Source: an uncultured Saprospiraceae bacterium
GTDB lineage: Bacteria > Bacteroidota > Bacteroidia > Chitinophagales > Saprospiraceae
Length of the DNA: 5,323 nt
Reading direction: 5' to 3'
Assembly (NCBI GenBank): GCA_938044055.1
Contig: CALIQO010000612.1
Span: 1 to 5,323 of the forward strand
In this document: piece by piece, positions 1 to 5,323 of the stretch
How the letters are laid out: each line of letters begins with the position of its first letter
Numbering within the stretch: position 1 is the stretch's first letter
Position numbers and translations under genes: made by a program
The notes under the pieces: generated by a model
The model's database searches: none
What the model saw: the letters and a program-made list of their open reading frames with translations, nothing else
What the model was told of the DNA's origin: nothing

Positions 1-312
1 AATCAGTTGATTATATTCGATGTAGGATATGAACCTATAAGTAATATCAAGAATATCAAGCGGTATAACAACGTCCCGAAATACCTAGGCATGATGCTGA
101 TGAGATTCAGTGCAGCTTGGTTTATATATGGAGGTATAACCGAATTGGTCAACGAAGACTGGTCCTTCGATCGGAATATAGTATCGATCGGTGTAGGCGC
201 TTTCGTTACAGGTTTTATTCTAAGCAAGTATGCTTCTACTAAAGTATATGGTTTCGAAAGTAAGAATCGGTTGCGTATTATAGATATCAGTTGGCCAGAA
301 CCTAGGGGATGA
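1..312 (+). CDS. C-terminal fragment of a small membrane protein, function unknown (5' end outside window)
   Basis: The frame is open from the first base to TGA at 310-312, giving 103 visible residues. The true start lies upstream: the first start-like codon (TTG at 7) sits inside a folded-looking stretch, so it is unlikely to be real. The fragment begins with a soluble part (IIFDVGYEPISNI), then has two hydrophobic segments at about visible residues 29-47 (LGMMLMRFSAAWFIYGGIT) and 59-75 (NIVSIGVGAFVTGFILS). A short positively charged tail follows, containing NRLRIIDIS. From memory, a soluble N-terminal part, two helices and a tail of the form 'K-x-RLRIIDL' is a recurrent layout in uncharacterised Bacteroidota proteins; I cannot name a family. 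The gene converges on the minus-strand gene at 319-906 with only 6 nt between their stop codons. That it is a real gene is likely; its function is unknown. Confidence 0.65.
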   Translation, partial: NQLIIFDVGYEPISNIKNIKRYNNVPKYLGMMLMRFSAAWFIYGGITELVNEDWSFDRNIVSIGVGAFVTGFILSKYASTKVYGFESKNRLRIIDISWPEPRG

Positions 313-318
313 TGTTGC

Positions 319-906
319 TTAATCTCGCAGTTGCAACTTTATAGGTAAAAACGCTAAACTTACTTTTCCGCAGTTAAAATCACAATCTATTGGATAGTTT
401 AATGGTGGTATCCATACTTCTAATTGACTATCAGCAAAGAGTCTATGACTTAATTCTTTTTTAGCATTAATAGATCCAGGCATGAAGTGAAGAGAATCCT
501 TAGAATTATACTTCAATTCTATTTCATCAATCTTAATGAGTTCATCTGTTTTCCTATTATACAACGACACAGAATCAATATGCTCAATAAAATAAGACCA
601 CTCTATATTGTATAATCGAGATGGATAGGAATATTGAAAATGATTGTCTCCTATTACTAAAACGAAATCTTTAAATGAATAATATGAATCCGCTAAGAAT
701 GAAGAAGAACAGAATGCTAGAGGATATTTAAAACCTTCTTTTTCTGGAAGGCCATCGGAAACTAAATAATCTTCTGCCATTATACTTTCACAATATTTAT
801 CATAGATAAAATATACAGTAGTATCTGAAATGATATTCTGAGCAATTATGGGTGTTGAAACTTGGCAAAAGTAAAATGATAATAATGCAACAACTATGGT
901 TTTCAT
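319..906 (-). CDS. Secreted protein of unknown function with Sec signal peptide
   Basis: A 195-residue protein starting at ATG (complement of 904-906) and ending at TAA (complement of 319-321). The N-terminus is a typical signal peptide: MKT, a hydrophobic core (IVVALLSFYF), then a likely cleavage after IIAQ at about residue 23. Cys14 lies inside the core with no lipobox, so a soluble exported protein is more likely than a lipoprotein. The mature part is rich in aromatic and acidic residues (for example DKYCESIMAEDYL, DNHFQYSYPSRLYNIEWSYF) and has a CxxxC pair at residues 175-179 near the C-terminus. There are no further membrane segments and no catalytic motif I recognise. Base composition is low in GC: 18 of 60 in the sampled stretch 421-480, against 33 of 60 at 2101-2160 in the peptidase gene. 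This could mean recent acquisition or weak selection. It is divergent from the peptidase at 1036, so a common operon is excluded. Confidence 0.7.
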   Translation of the reverse strand: MKTIVVALLSFYFCQVSTPIIAQNIISDTTVYFIYDKYCESIMAEDYLVSDGLPEKEGFKYPLAFCSSSFLADSYYSFKDFVLVIGDNHFQYSYPSRLYNIEWSYFIEHIDSVSLYNRKTDELIKIDEIELKYNSKDSLHFMPGSINAKKELSHRLFADSQLEVWIPPLNYPIDCDFNCGKVSLAFLPIKLQLRD

Positions 907-923
907 GTACAGAGAAAACGAAC

Positions 924-950
924 ATTCCTGACGTGCTATTGCACGGGAAT
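924..950. repeat. Bulged inverted repeat / hairpin in the divergent intergenic region
   Basis: Two nested perfect arms: ATTCC (924-928) pairs with GGAAT (946-950), and CGTGC (932-936) pairs with GCACG (941-945). They are separated by a one-sided 3-nt bulge TGA (929-931), and the loop is TATT (937-940). This gives ten base pairs in total. No T-run follows on either strand, so it is not a standard intrinsic terminator. It lies 18 nt upstream of the minus-strand start at 906 and 86 nt upstream of the peptidase start at 1036. It could be an RNA structure in the leader of the minus-strand gene or a protein-binding site; the sequence does not decide. Confidence 0.45.
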
Positions 951-974
951 AATTGCTAGGGGTTTAATGTTCTA

Positions 975-982
975 CAAAAGTA
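975..982 (-). promoter_or_regulatory. Possible Bacteroidota -7 promoter box for the minus-strand gene
   Basis: Read on the minus strand, this is TACTTTTG, a full match to the Bacteroidota -7 consensus TAnnTTTG. It lies 68 nt upstream of the ATG at 906 and points towards it. A transcript started here would carry the hairpin at 924-950 in its 5' leader. No TTG/TTTG box is present at the expected upstream distance (about 17-23 nt, plus-strand 1000-1008), so half of the promoter signal is missing. A match of this length can occur by chance in AT-rich DNA. Confidence 0.3.
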
Positions 983-1035
983 AAAAAATCAACATCTATC
1001 GCATTATCCTTATATTAGCCAACAAAAAATATCCT

Positions 1036-2667
1036 ATGCGTAAAATCCTATATGTCTTGGCAGCAGTATTATCTGTGACAGCCTGTAAAACAGAAAAAGA
1101 AATTACCCCTCCAGAAATCAGCAAAGCAAGTATTGCCAAGCACCTAGAAACACTTTCTTCAGATGATTTTCAAGGAAGGATGCCATGTACTGATGGTGAA
1201 ACAAAAACTGTGGAGTACATCACTTCAGTAATGAAGGACATCGGAATAAAACCTGCTAACAATGGTAGCTACCTCCAGAATGTTCCTCTCGTTGATATTT
1301 CCGCAGAGATGTCTGAAACCATGACCATCAAATCAGGAAGTAAAAGCTTAACCTTAAATTCTGGAGAGGACTTCGTTGTCCACACAGAAAGACTCACTGA
1401 TGCCATGTCACTGGATGCATCAGAGCTGGTATTCTGTGGATATGGAATCATATCAGAAAAGGACAATTGGAACGATTACGCAGGCATCGATATGAAAGGA
1501 AAAACAGCTGTAGTCTTAGTCAATGATCCTGGATTCGGAGGAGAAGATTCTACTTTTTTTAAAGGCAATACCATGACAATAGGTGGTAGATGGTCTACCA
1601 AGTATGATTATGCCGATCGTGTCGGAGCAGATGGCATCCTTATCATTCATGAAACGGCTTCAGCAGGATATCCATGGTTCGTAGTTCAGAGCTCGTGGAG
1701 TGGTAGTCAGCAAGGCTTGGCAGGAATCGATCGTTCTGAAGATTGTGGCGTAAAAGGATGGATTACCCTAGATGCTGCTAAATCTATTTTTTCAGAAAGT
1801 GGCCAAGACTTGAGCGCTATGATTAGGTCTGCTAGAAAACCAGGATTTAAACCTGTCCCACTCGGAGCTACTGCTACAGTATCCCTTAAGAGCTCTTACT
1901 CTACTTGTGATTCGAAAAATATAATAGGCATGGTAGAAGGAAGTAAGTACCCGGATGAATATGTGCTGTATTGTGCACACTGGGACCATATAGGTGTAGG
2001 CAAGGTTGTCGAGGGAGATTCGATATACAACGGTGCACTGGATAATGCCAGTGGTACAGCAACCGTGCTTGCTCTTGCTGAAATGTATGCAGCCATGGAA
2101 CCCGCTCCAGAGAGATCGGTGGTCTTCCTTTTCGTAACCGCAGAAGAACAAGGTCTGCTGGGTTCTGAATATTACTCCGTAAATCCCGTCTTACCCCTCA
2201 ATCAGACAGTGGCTAATCTCAATATGGATGGCGTGAACCCTGCTGGAGAGATGAATGACCTGACAATTGTAGGTATGGGTCACAGCGAGATGGATGAGCT
2301 GGCTCAAGTGGAAGCAGAAAAACAAGGACGTTATCTCCTTAATGAACAAGAGCCTGAAAAGGGTTTTTTCTTCAGATCAGATCAATTCTCATTCGCTAAG
2401 AAAGGAGTTCCTGTAATTTATGCAGAAGGGGGATACGATCACCGTGAGAAAGGAAAAGCTTACGCTAAAGAATTTAAAGAAACATATACAGCATCTAGGT
2501 ATCATGCCCCTGCTGATGAGTACGATGCAGCAACATGGAATTTCGATGGAATGCTTCAAGACGGGCAACTATATTTCAATCTAGGACTAAACCTTGCCAA
2601 TTCTAGAAAGTGGCCAGCATGGTACCCATCTAGTGAATTCAGTCGGCCTAAAAACTTTAAGGATTAA
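1036..2667 (+). CDS. M28-family zinc peptidase with PA domain, predicted lipoprotein
   Basis: Metallo-exopeptidase of the M28 (aminopeptidase/carboxypeptidase Q-like) family, 543 residues. I chose ATG 1036 over the in-frame ATG 967. It gives a proper lipoprotein signal (MRKILYVLAAVLSVTAC, lipid-accepting Cys17), whereas the longer form adds 23 residues before the signal. A PA (protease-associated) domain covers about residues 130-265 (VFCGYGI, GIDMKGKTAVVLVNDPGF, DYADRVGADGILIIHE). The catalytic domain follows from about residue 290. By analogy with the family, all metal-site residues are present: His315 and Asp317 in HWDHIG, bridging Asp336 in ALDNASG, catalytic Glu370 and ligand Glu371 in TAEEQGLLGS, Asp398 in NLNMDG, and His490 in YHAPADEY. 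The length fits PA-containing M28 enzymes. It should be anchored in the envelope facing the periplasm or the outside, trimming peptides from the N-terminus. Exact substrate specificity is not readable. It appears monocistronic, with 156 nt to the next gene. Confidence 0.93.
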   Translation: MRKILYVLAAVLSVTACKTEKEITPPEISKASIAKHLETLSSDDFQGRMPCTDGETKTVEYITSVMKDIGIKPANNGSYLQNVPLVDISAEMSETMTIKSGSKSLTLNSGEDFVVHTERLTDAMSLDASELVFCGYGIISEKDNWNDYAGIDMKGKTAVVLVNDPGFGGEDSTFFKGNTMTIGGRWSTKYDYADRVGADGILIIHETASAGYPWFVVQSSWSGSQQGLAGIDRSEDCGVKGWITLDAAKSIFSESGQDLSAMIRSARKPGFKPVPLGATATVSLKSSYSTCDSKNIIGMVEGSKYPDEYVLYCAHWDHIGVGKVVEGDSIYNGALDNASGTATVLALAEMYAAMEPAPERSVVFLFVTAEEQGLLGSEYYSVNPVLPLNQTVANLNMDGVNPAGEMNDLTIVGMGHSEMDELAQVEAEKQGRYLLNEQEPEKGFFFRSDQFSFAKKGVPVIYAEGGYDHREKGKAYAKEFKETYTASRYHAPADEYDAATWNFDGMLQDGQLYFNLGLNLANSRKWPAWYPSSEFSRPKNFKD

Positions 2668-2670
2668 AGT
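2654..2670. repeat. Perfect 7-bp inverted repeat spanning the peptidase stop codon
   Basis: ACTTTAA (2654-2660), loop GGA (2661-2663), TTAAAGT (2664-2670). The stop TAA (2665-2667) lies in the right arm. The stem is AT-rich and no U-tract follows, so it is at best a weak 3'-end structure and not a confident terminator. Confidence 0.3.
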
Positions 2671-2731
2671 CCACTCGCAGAATATTTCGTGATTTTCATC
2701 GAAGGTTCTGGCATGAAGACACAACATTGTA

Positions 2732-2739
2732 TATCATTG
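2732..2739 (+). promoter_or_regulatory. Weak candidate -7 box upstream of the ABC operon
   Basis: TATCATTG matches five of the six fixed positions of the Bacteroidota -7 consensus TAnnTTTG. It lies 84 nt upstream of the permease ATG. There is no clear TTG box at the right distance upstream. It is listed because some promoter is expected in this 156-nt gap and this is the best match I found in it. Confidence 0.15.
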
Positions 2740-2745
2740 AATCAA

Positions 2746-2757
2746 AATGAATTCATT
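2746..2757. repeat. 12-bp perfect palindrome upstream of the ABC operon
   Basis: AATGAATTCATT is a perfect dyad (AATGAA/TTCATT) located 66 nt before the permease start, just downstream of the weak -7 candidate at 2732-2739. That would be a plausible operator position for a dimeric repressor. There is no half-site spacing typical of a known family and no regulator gene in the window. AT-rich palindromes of this size also arise by chance. Confidence 0.3.
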
Positions 2758-2823
2758 CTTACGCTAGGAATAGGTGATTTAGGTATGAAGTGATTTTAAA
2801 AGAAAGTCTGACAAAACGAATAT

Positions 2824-4302
2824 ATGGTAAGTACACTTATCCGCCATAAGTGGAAGGCCTTCTGGAGGTCTCCTGCGCTCACCCAGCAATTAGCAACTAC
2901 ACTGCTAATGGGGTTTTTCTTCCTCTACTTTGCGGCAATCATGATCGGTGCTGGTGCTGGCGCAAAGTTTATAATAGAAAAAGCACTTCCTGGAACAGAC
3001 GTCATCTCTTTGGTTGGTGGATTGACATTGTATGCATTGGTTTTTATGTTGCTTATGAGAATCGTGTTGCAGAAATTTCCTGTATCAGAAATCAAGCAAT
3101 ATCAGTCGCACAATATCCGCAAGGGCAACATCGTCCGATTTATCAACATGAGTTCTCTGATGAGCTCTTGGAATTTAATGCTTGGCTTCATGATCATCCC
3201 TTTTCTGATCGTAAACCATACAGAACTTATGGAGCGTGGAATTCTATTTAACTTCTTTATTGTATTCATCGGATGGACCTTATTTAATAATTATCTGGCT
3301 TTTATTCTAGATCGTTATTTCAAGAAAGATAATCTCATCCCTTACATCATTATGGGATGTCTAGTGATTCTTCTGTTTCTAGATTTCAATGGGTATATAG
3401 CACTCATTCCTGTGTTTCAGTCAATCTTTGCTTGGCTTACGCAAAATATAGTCTATGCTTTAATTCCGCTAGTAGCTGGAATAGGAGCACTATTTTTCAA
3501 CACACAAGCGCTGAAGCAGAATTTTTACCTAGAAGACTTGATAACTGATGCAGGGACAGATATTGTTGGAAATCTTAATCTGCCATTCTTAGAAAAATTC
3601 GGAAAGGCTGGTACCCTGATGAATCTAGAATTAAAACTGATATGGCGGAACAAGCGTTCTCGCATGGGTGCTATTATGAGTGTACTGATGCTGGCATATC
3701 CATTGATATTTATGGGCAGTCCTTCTTTAGAAAATTCTGGTTTTAAGCTGTTCCTGGGATTATTTATCACTGGATTCTTTGCGCTGAATTATGGTCAGTT
3801 GATGTTGTCTTGGAACAGCGAGCACTTTGACTTACTAGCAACACGTAATGTTAAGATTAAAGATATCTTTCTTGCTAAGTATTATATCATGCTATTTAGC
3901 TGCATCATTCTTTATCTGTTTTCTCTTGTATATTATTTCTTAGATCCAGATTTCGTAAGAATCAACACTGTCATGTTTCTGTTTAATATAGGTGTATCCA
4001 TATTCCTTTACATGTTGCTTGCTGCATTCAATTCAAAACGGATAGACCTCAGCAAGGGAGCCATGATGAATTACGAAGGAATAGGTCTTGCTCATTTTCT
4101 GATAATAATTCCACTTATTGCACTGCCGATTCTGATTAGACTTCCATTTGCCTTGAGCGGACATCCCGTTATGGGAGAATGGATGATCGGGCTGATCGGC
4201 TTAATAGGTGCTGTATTCCATACACCGATTATCAACTACTGTACAGAGTTGTTCCAGAAAAGACGTTATAAAATATTAGCTGCATTTAGAAAAAAAACAT
4301 AG
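2824..4302 (+). CDS. ABC transporter permease, DUF5687-like, about 12 transmembrane helices
   Basis: A 492-residue integral membrane protein, the channel-forming subunit for the ATPase encoded directly after it. Hydrophobic segments lie at about 22-47, 59-82, 112-131, 140-162, 171-187, 206-226, 282-297, 308-327, 350-371, 381-402, 422-441 and 453-470. The N-terminus (LIRHKWKAFWRSP), the LQKFPV stretch after helix 2 and YGQLMLSWNSEHFDLL in the second half match my memory of Bacteroidota DUF5687 proteins; this family call is by recall, not by a search. The two halves appear to be an internal duplication: KWKAFWR (9-15) resembles ELKLIWR (269-275), and HNIRKGNIV (96-104) resembles RNVKIKDIF (341-349). 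One chain may therefore serve as both permease halves. The start ATG 2824 has only an A-rich leader. The last codons contain a run of eight A (4290-4297). The stop TAG touches the ATPase ATG. Substrate and direction of transport are unknown; export is more likely because no binding-protein gene is present. Confidence 0.88.
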   Translation: MVSTLIRHKWKAFWRSPALTQQLATTLLMGFFFLYFAAIMIGAGAGAKFIIEKALPGTDVISLVGGLTLYALVFMLLMRIVLQKFPVSEIKQYQSHNIRKGNIVRFINMSSLMSSWNLMLGFMIIPFLIVNHTELMERGILFNFFIVFIGWTLFNNYLAFILDRYFKKDNLIPYIIMGCLVILLFLDFNGYIALIPVFQSIFAWLTQNIVYALIPLVAGIGALFFNTQALKQNFYLEDLITDAGTDIVGNLNLPFLEKFGKAGTLMNLELKLIWRNKRSRMGAIMSVLMLAYPLIFMGSPSLENSGFKLFLGLFITGFFALNYGQLMLSWNSEHFDLLATRNVKIKDIFLAKYYIMLFSCIILYLFSLVYYFLDPDFVRINTVMFLFNIGVSIFLYMLLAAFNSKRIDLSKGAMMNYEGIGLAHFLIIIPLIALPILIRLPFALSGHPVMGEWMIGLIGLIGAVFHTPIINYCTELFQKRRYKILAAFRKKT

Positions 4303-4992
4303 ATGATAAAATTCACCGACATATCTAAAAAGTATGGCAAAACTGAAGTACTTAATATAGCAGACCTAGAGATTGCAGAAGGCGAGCACATAGGTCTAGT
4401 AGGAAATAATGGAGCAGGAAAAACGACTTGCTTCAGTCTTCTCCTAGATCTTATAGAACCTTCAACTGGAGCAATTACTTCTGATGGCAACATCGTCTCT
4501 AAGACCGAAATGTGGAAGGAATATACATCAAGCTTTCTAGACGAATCCTACCTCATTAATTTTCTGACTCCTGACGAATACTTTAATTTCGTGGGCTCAT
4601 TATACGGGTGGAACGAAGCAGATATCCAAGGTTTTCTTGCGCAGTATGAAGAATTCTTTAATGAAGAGGTTATCGGCAAGAAAAAATACATCCGCGACTT
4701 ATCTAAAGGGAATCAGAAGAAAGTAGGTATCATCGCCGCCCTCATGGGAAATCCTCGATTGCTTGTACTTGACGAACCCTTCTCTAACCTTGACCCCACT
4801 TCTCAGATAAGATTAAAACGGATCATCAAGCAATCCGGAGAAGATAAGACAGTATTGATTTCTAGCCATGATATAAATCATGTAGTAGATGTATGTGATC
4901 GGATTCTGATCTTAGAAAAAGGCGTACTTGTTAAGGATCTGAAGAACACGCCAGAAGCCCAGGAAGAGATTTCCGCCTACTTCGATGTGTAA
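4303..4992 (+). CDS. ABC transporter ATP-binding protein
   Basis: A 229-residue nucleotide-binding subunit that powers the permease encoded just upstream. Motifs in order: aromatic A-loop Tyr11; Walker A GNNGAGKTT (34-42); signature LSKGNQKK (133-140), a variant of LSGGQ; Walker B LLVLDEP (153-159) with catalytic Glu158; D-loop SNLD (161-164); switch His189 in ISSHD. The Q-loop region (about 75-82, SSFLDES) has no glutamine; Asp80 or Glu81 occupies the place. LSKGNQKK and the missing Gln recall the ABC-2-type exporter ATPases of the CcmA/GldA/YhaQ type, and the length is near the minimum for a single domain. The start ATG follows the permease TAG without a gap and in the same frame, so translation is very likely coupled. 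The C-terminal tail after about residue 205 is short and carries no extra domain. The gene symbol is left open because the substrate is unknown. Confidence 0.95.
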   Translation: MIKFTDISKKYGKTEVLNIADLEIAEGEHIGLVGNNGAGKTTCFSLLLDLIEPSTGAITSDGNIVSKTEMWKEYTSSFLDESYLINFLTPDEYFNFVGSLYGWNEADIQGFLAQYEEFFNEEVIGKKKYIRDLSKGNQKKVGIIAALMGNPRLLVLDEPFSNLDPTSQIRLKRIIKQSGEDKTVLISSHDINHVVDVCDRILILEKGVLVKDLKNTPEAQEEISAYFDV

Positions 4993-4993
4993 T

Positions 4994-5323
4994 TTAAAAT
5001 TGATTGTTAGGACACCATCCATTAAGTACAAGTCCAGGTTCTATAGGGTGTAACCCATTTATTTCGAATGATTTCATTGTCATAACTTGACTAAAATTGA
5101 ATGATTTAAAATCATTTAATATATATTTTCCAGATAACATCATATTAGTTTCGTCTGAAACATGTTCTAATCCTAAACAATGACCCATTTCATGAGTTAA
5201 TACCCTAGTATCGTACGGAGAAGGTCCATCTTGACCATGTCGACCACCAATAAAAAGCGAAATTCCTTTTAATTCATCATTCGTATAGCCTGCTGGAGTA
5301 GGTACGGCGCAAGCAGGTGTAGT
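4994..5323 (-). CDS. Metzincin-type zinc metalloprotease, C-terminal part (5' end outside window)
   Basis: On the minus strand the frame is open from the right window edge to TAA (complement of 4994-4996), giving 109 visible residues. It contains the complete metzincin zinc signature HEMGHCLGLEH (complement of 5162-5194): three His ligands and the catalytic Glu. Eight residues after the third His is a Met (in TNMM, complement of 5138-5149), the spacing of the Met-turn in matrixins (M10). Upstream of the motif are a short Cys-containing stretch (TPACAVPTPAGY) and GGRHGQDGPSPYDTRVLT; downstream is a short C-terminal tail ending in NGWCPNNQF. The first Met in this frame lies inside the zinc motif, so it cannot be the start. 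Signal peptide and pro-region, expected for a secreted protease, would be outside the window. M10-like is favoured; M57 or M43-like relatives remain possible. The gene converges on the ATPase gene with 1 nt between stop codons. Confidence 0.85.
   Translation of the reverse strand, partial: TTPACAVPTPAGYTNDELKGISLFIGGRHGQDGPSPYDTRVLTHEMGHCLGLEHVSDETNMMLSGKYILNDFKSFNFSQVMTMKSFEINGLHPIEPGLVLNGWCPNNQF

Noticed and set aside
3..227. Minus-strand open frame opposite the membrane-protein fragment
   Set aside because: Its apparent hydrophobic segment mirrors the membrane helices encoded on the plus strand, and it has no start context or motif of its own.
314..337. GTTGC...GCAAC inverted repeat at the first convergent junction, as a terminator
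   Set aside because: Only five pairs around a 14-nt loop, with just a short TTT after it. It is too weak to call.
1554..1563. Run of seven T followed by AAA in the peptidase gene as a programmed frameshift site
   Set aside because: The zero frame continues through a conserved, intact protein, and no alternative frame gives a meaningful product.
1792..2151. Open frame of 119 codons on the minus strand inside the M28 peptidase gene
   Set aside because: It lies fully antisense to the conserved catalytic core (HWDHIG, ALDNASG, TAEEQG). Its translation is rich in Ser, Cys and His with no domain, and two other minus-strand frames overlap the same gene. It is a by-product of codon use.
2850..3251. 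Open frame of 133 codons on the plus strand in another frame of the permease gene
   Set aside because: The translation is rich in Trp, Cys and His with no hydrophobic pattern, while the overlapping permease frame shows regular membrane helices and family-like motifs.
4266..4493. Minus-strand open frame across the permease/ATPase junction
   Set aside because: It is antisense to the Walker A region of a clear ATPase, and its sequence is low-complexity and arginine/serine rich at the start.
1..5323. CRISPR array, tRNA, IS element, toxin-antitoxin or phage genes
   Set aside because: I looked on both strands for regular direct repeats, terminal inverted repeats, transposase or integrase motifs and small paired genes, and found none.

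Overview
The window looks like chromosomal DNA from a member of the Bacteroidota. The evidence is: moderate-to-low GC, A-rich leaders instead of clear Shine-Dalgarno sites, one match to the Bacteroidota -7 promoter box (TAnnTTTG), a lipoprotein-type M28 peptidase, and a two-half permease that resembles the Bacteroidota family DUF5687. No genus can be named. I found no tRNA, rRNA, CRISPR array, IS element, integrase or phage gene.

Layout. (1) Positions 1-312, + strand: the C-terminal end of a small membrane protein whose start lies outside the window. (2) 319-906, - strand: a secreted protein of unknown function, clearly more AT-rich than its surroundings, convergent with gene 1. (3) 907-1035: a short divergent intergenic region with a bulged hairpin and a possible -7 box for the minus-strand gene. 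(4) 1036-2667, + strand: an M28-family zinc peptidase with a PA domain and a lipoprotein signal. (5) 2668-2823: an intergenic gap with a 12-bp palindrome. (6) 2824-4302 and 4303-4992, + strand: a two-gene ABC transporter, with a 12-helix permease built from two similar halves followed directly by its ATPase. The permease stop TAG and the ATPase ATG are adjacent and in the same frame. (7) 4994-5323, - strand: the C-terminal part of a metzincin-type zinc protease (complete HExxHxxGxxH plus Met-turn), running off the right edge and ending 1 nt from the ATPase stop.

How the genes fit together. The ABC pair is the only clear functional unit. Its substrate cannot be read from the sequence. Two zinc peptidases flank it, but they lie on different strands or behind a 156-bp gap, so a shared pathway is only conjecture. 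The two peptidases and the unknown secreted protein suggest a cell-envelope or extracellular theme. I see no convincing new defence, mobile or biosynthetic system. The best leads are the in-frame TAG-ATG junction of the ABC genes, the internally duplicated permease, the metzincin whose active site is cut if one starts at the first Met, and the AT-rich secreted orphan.
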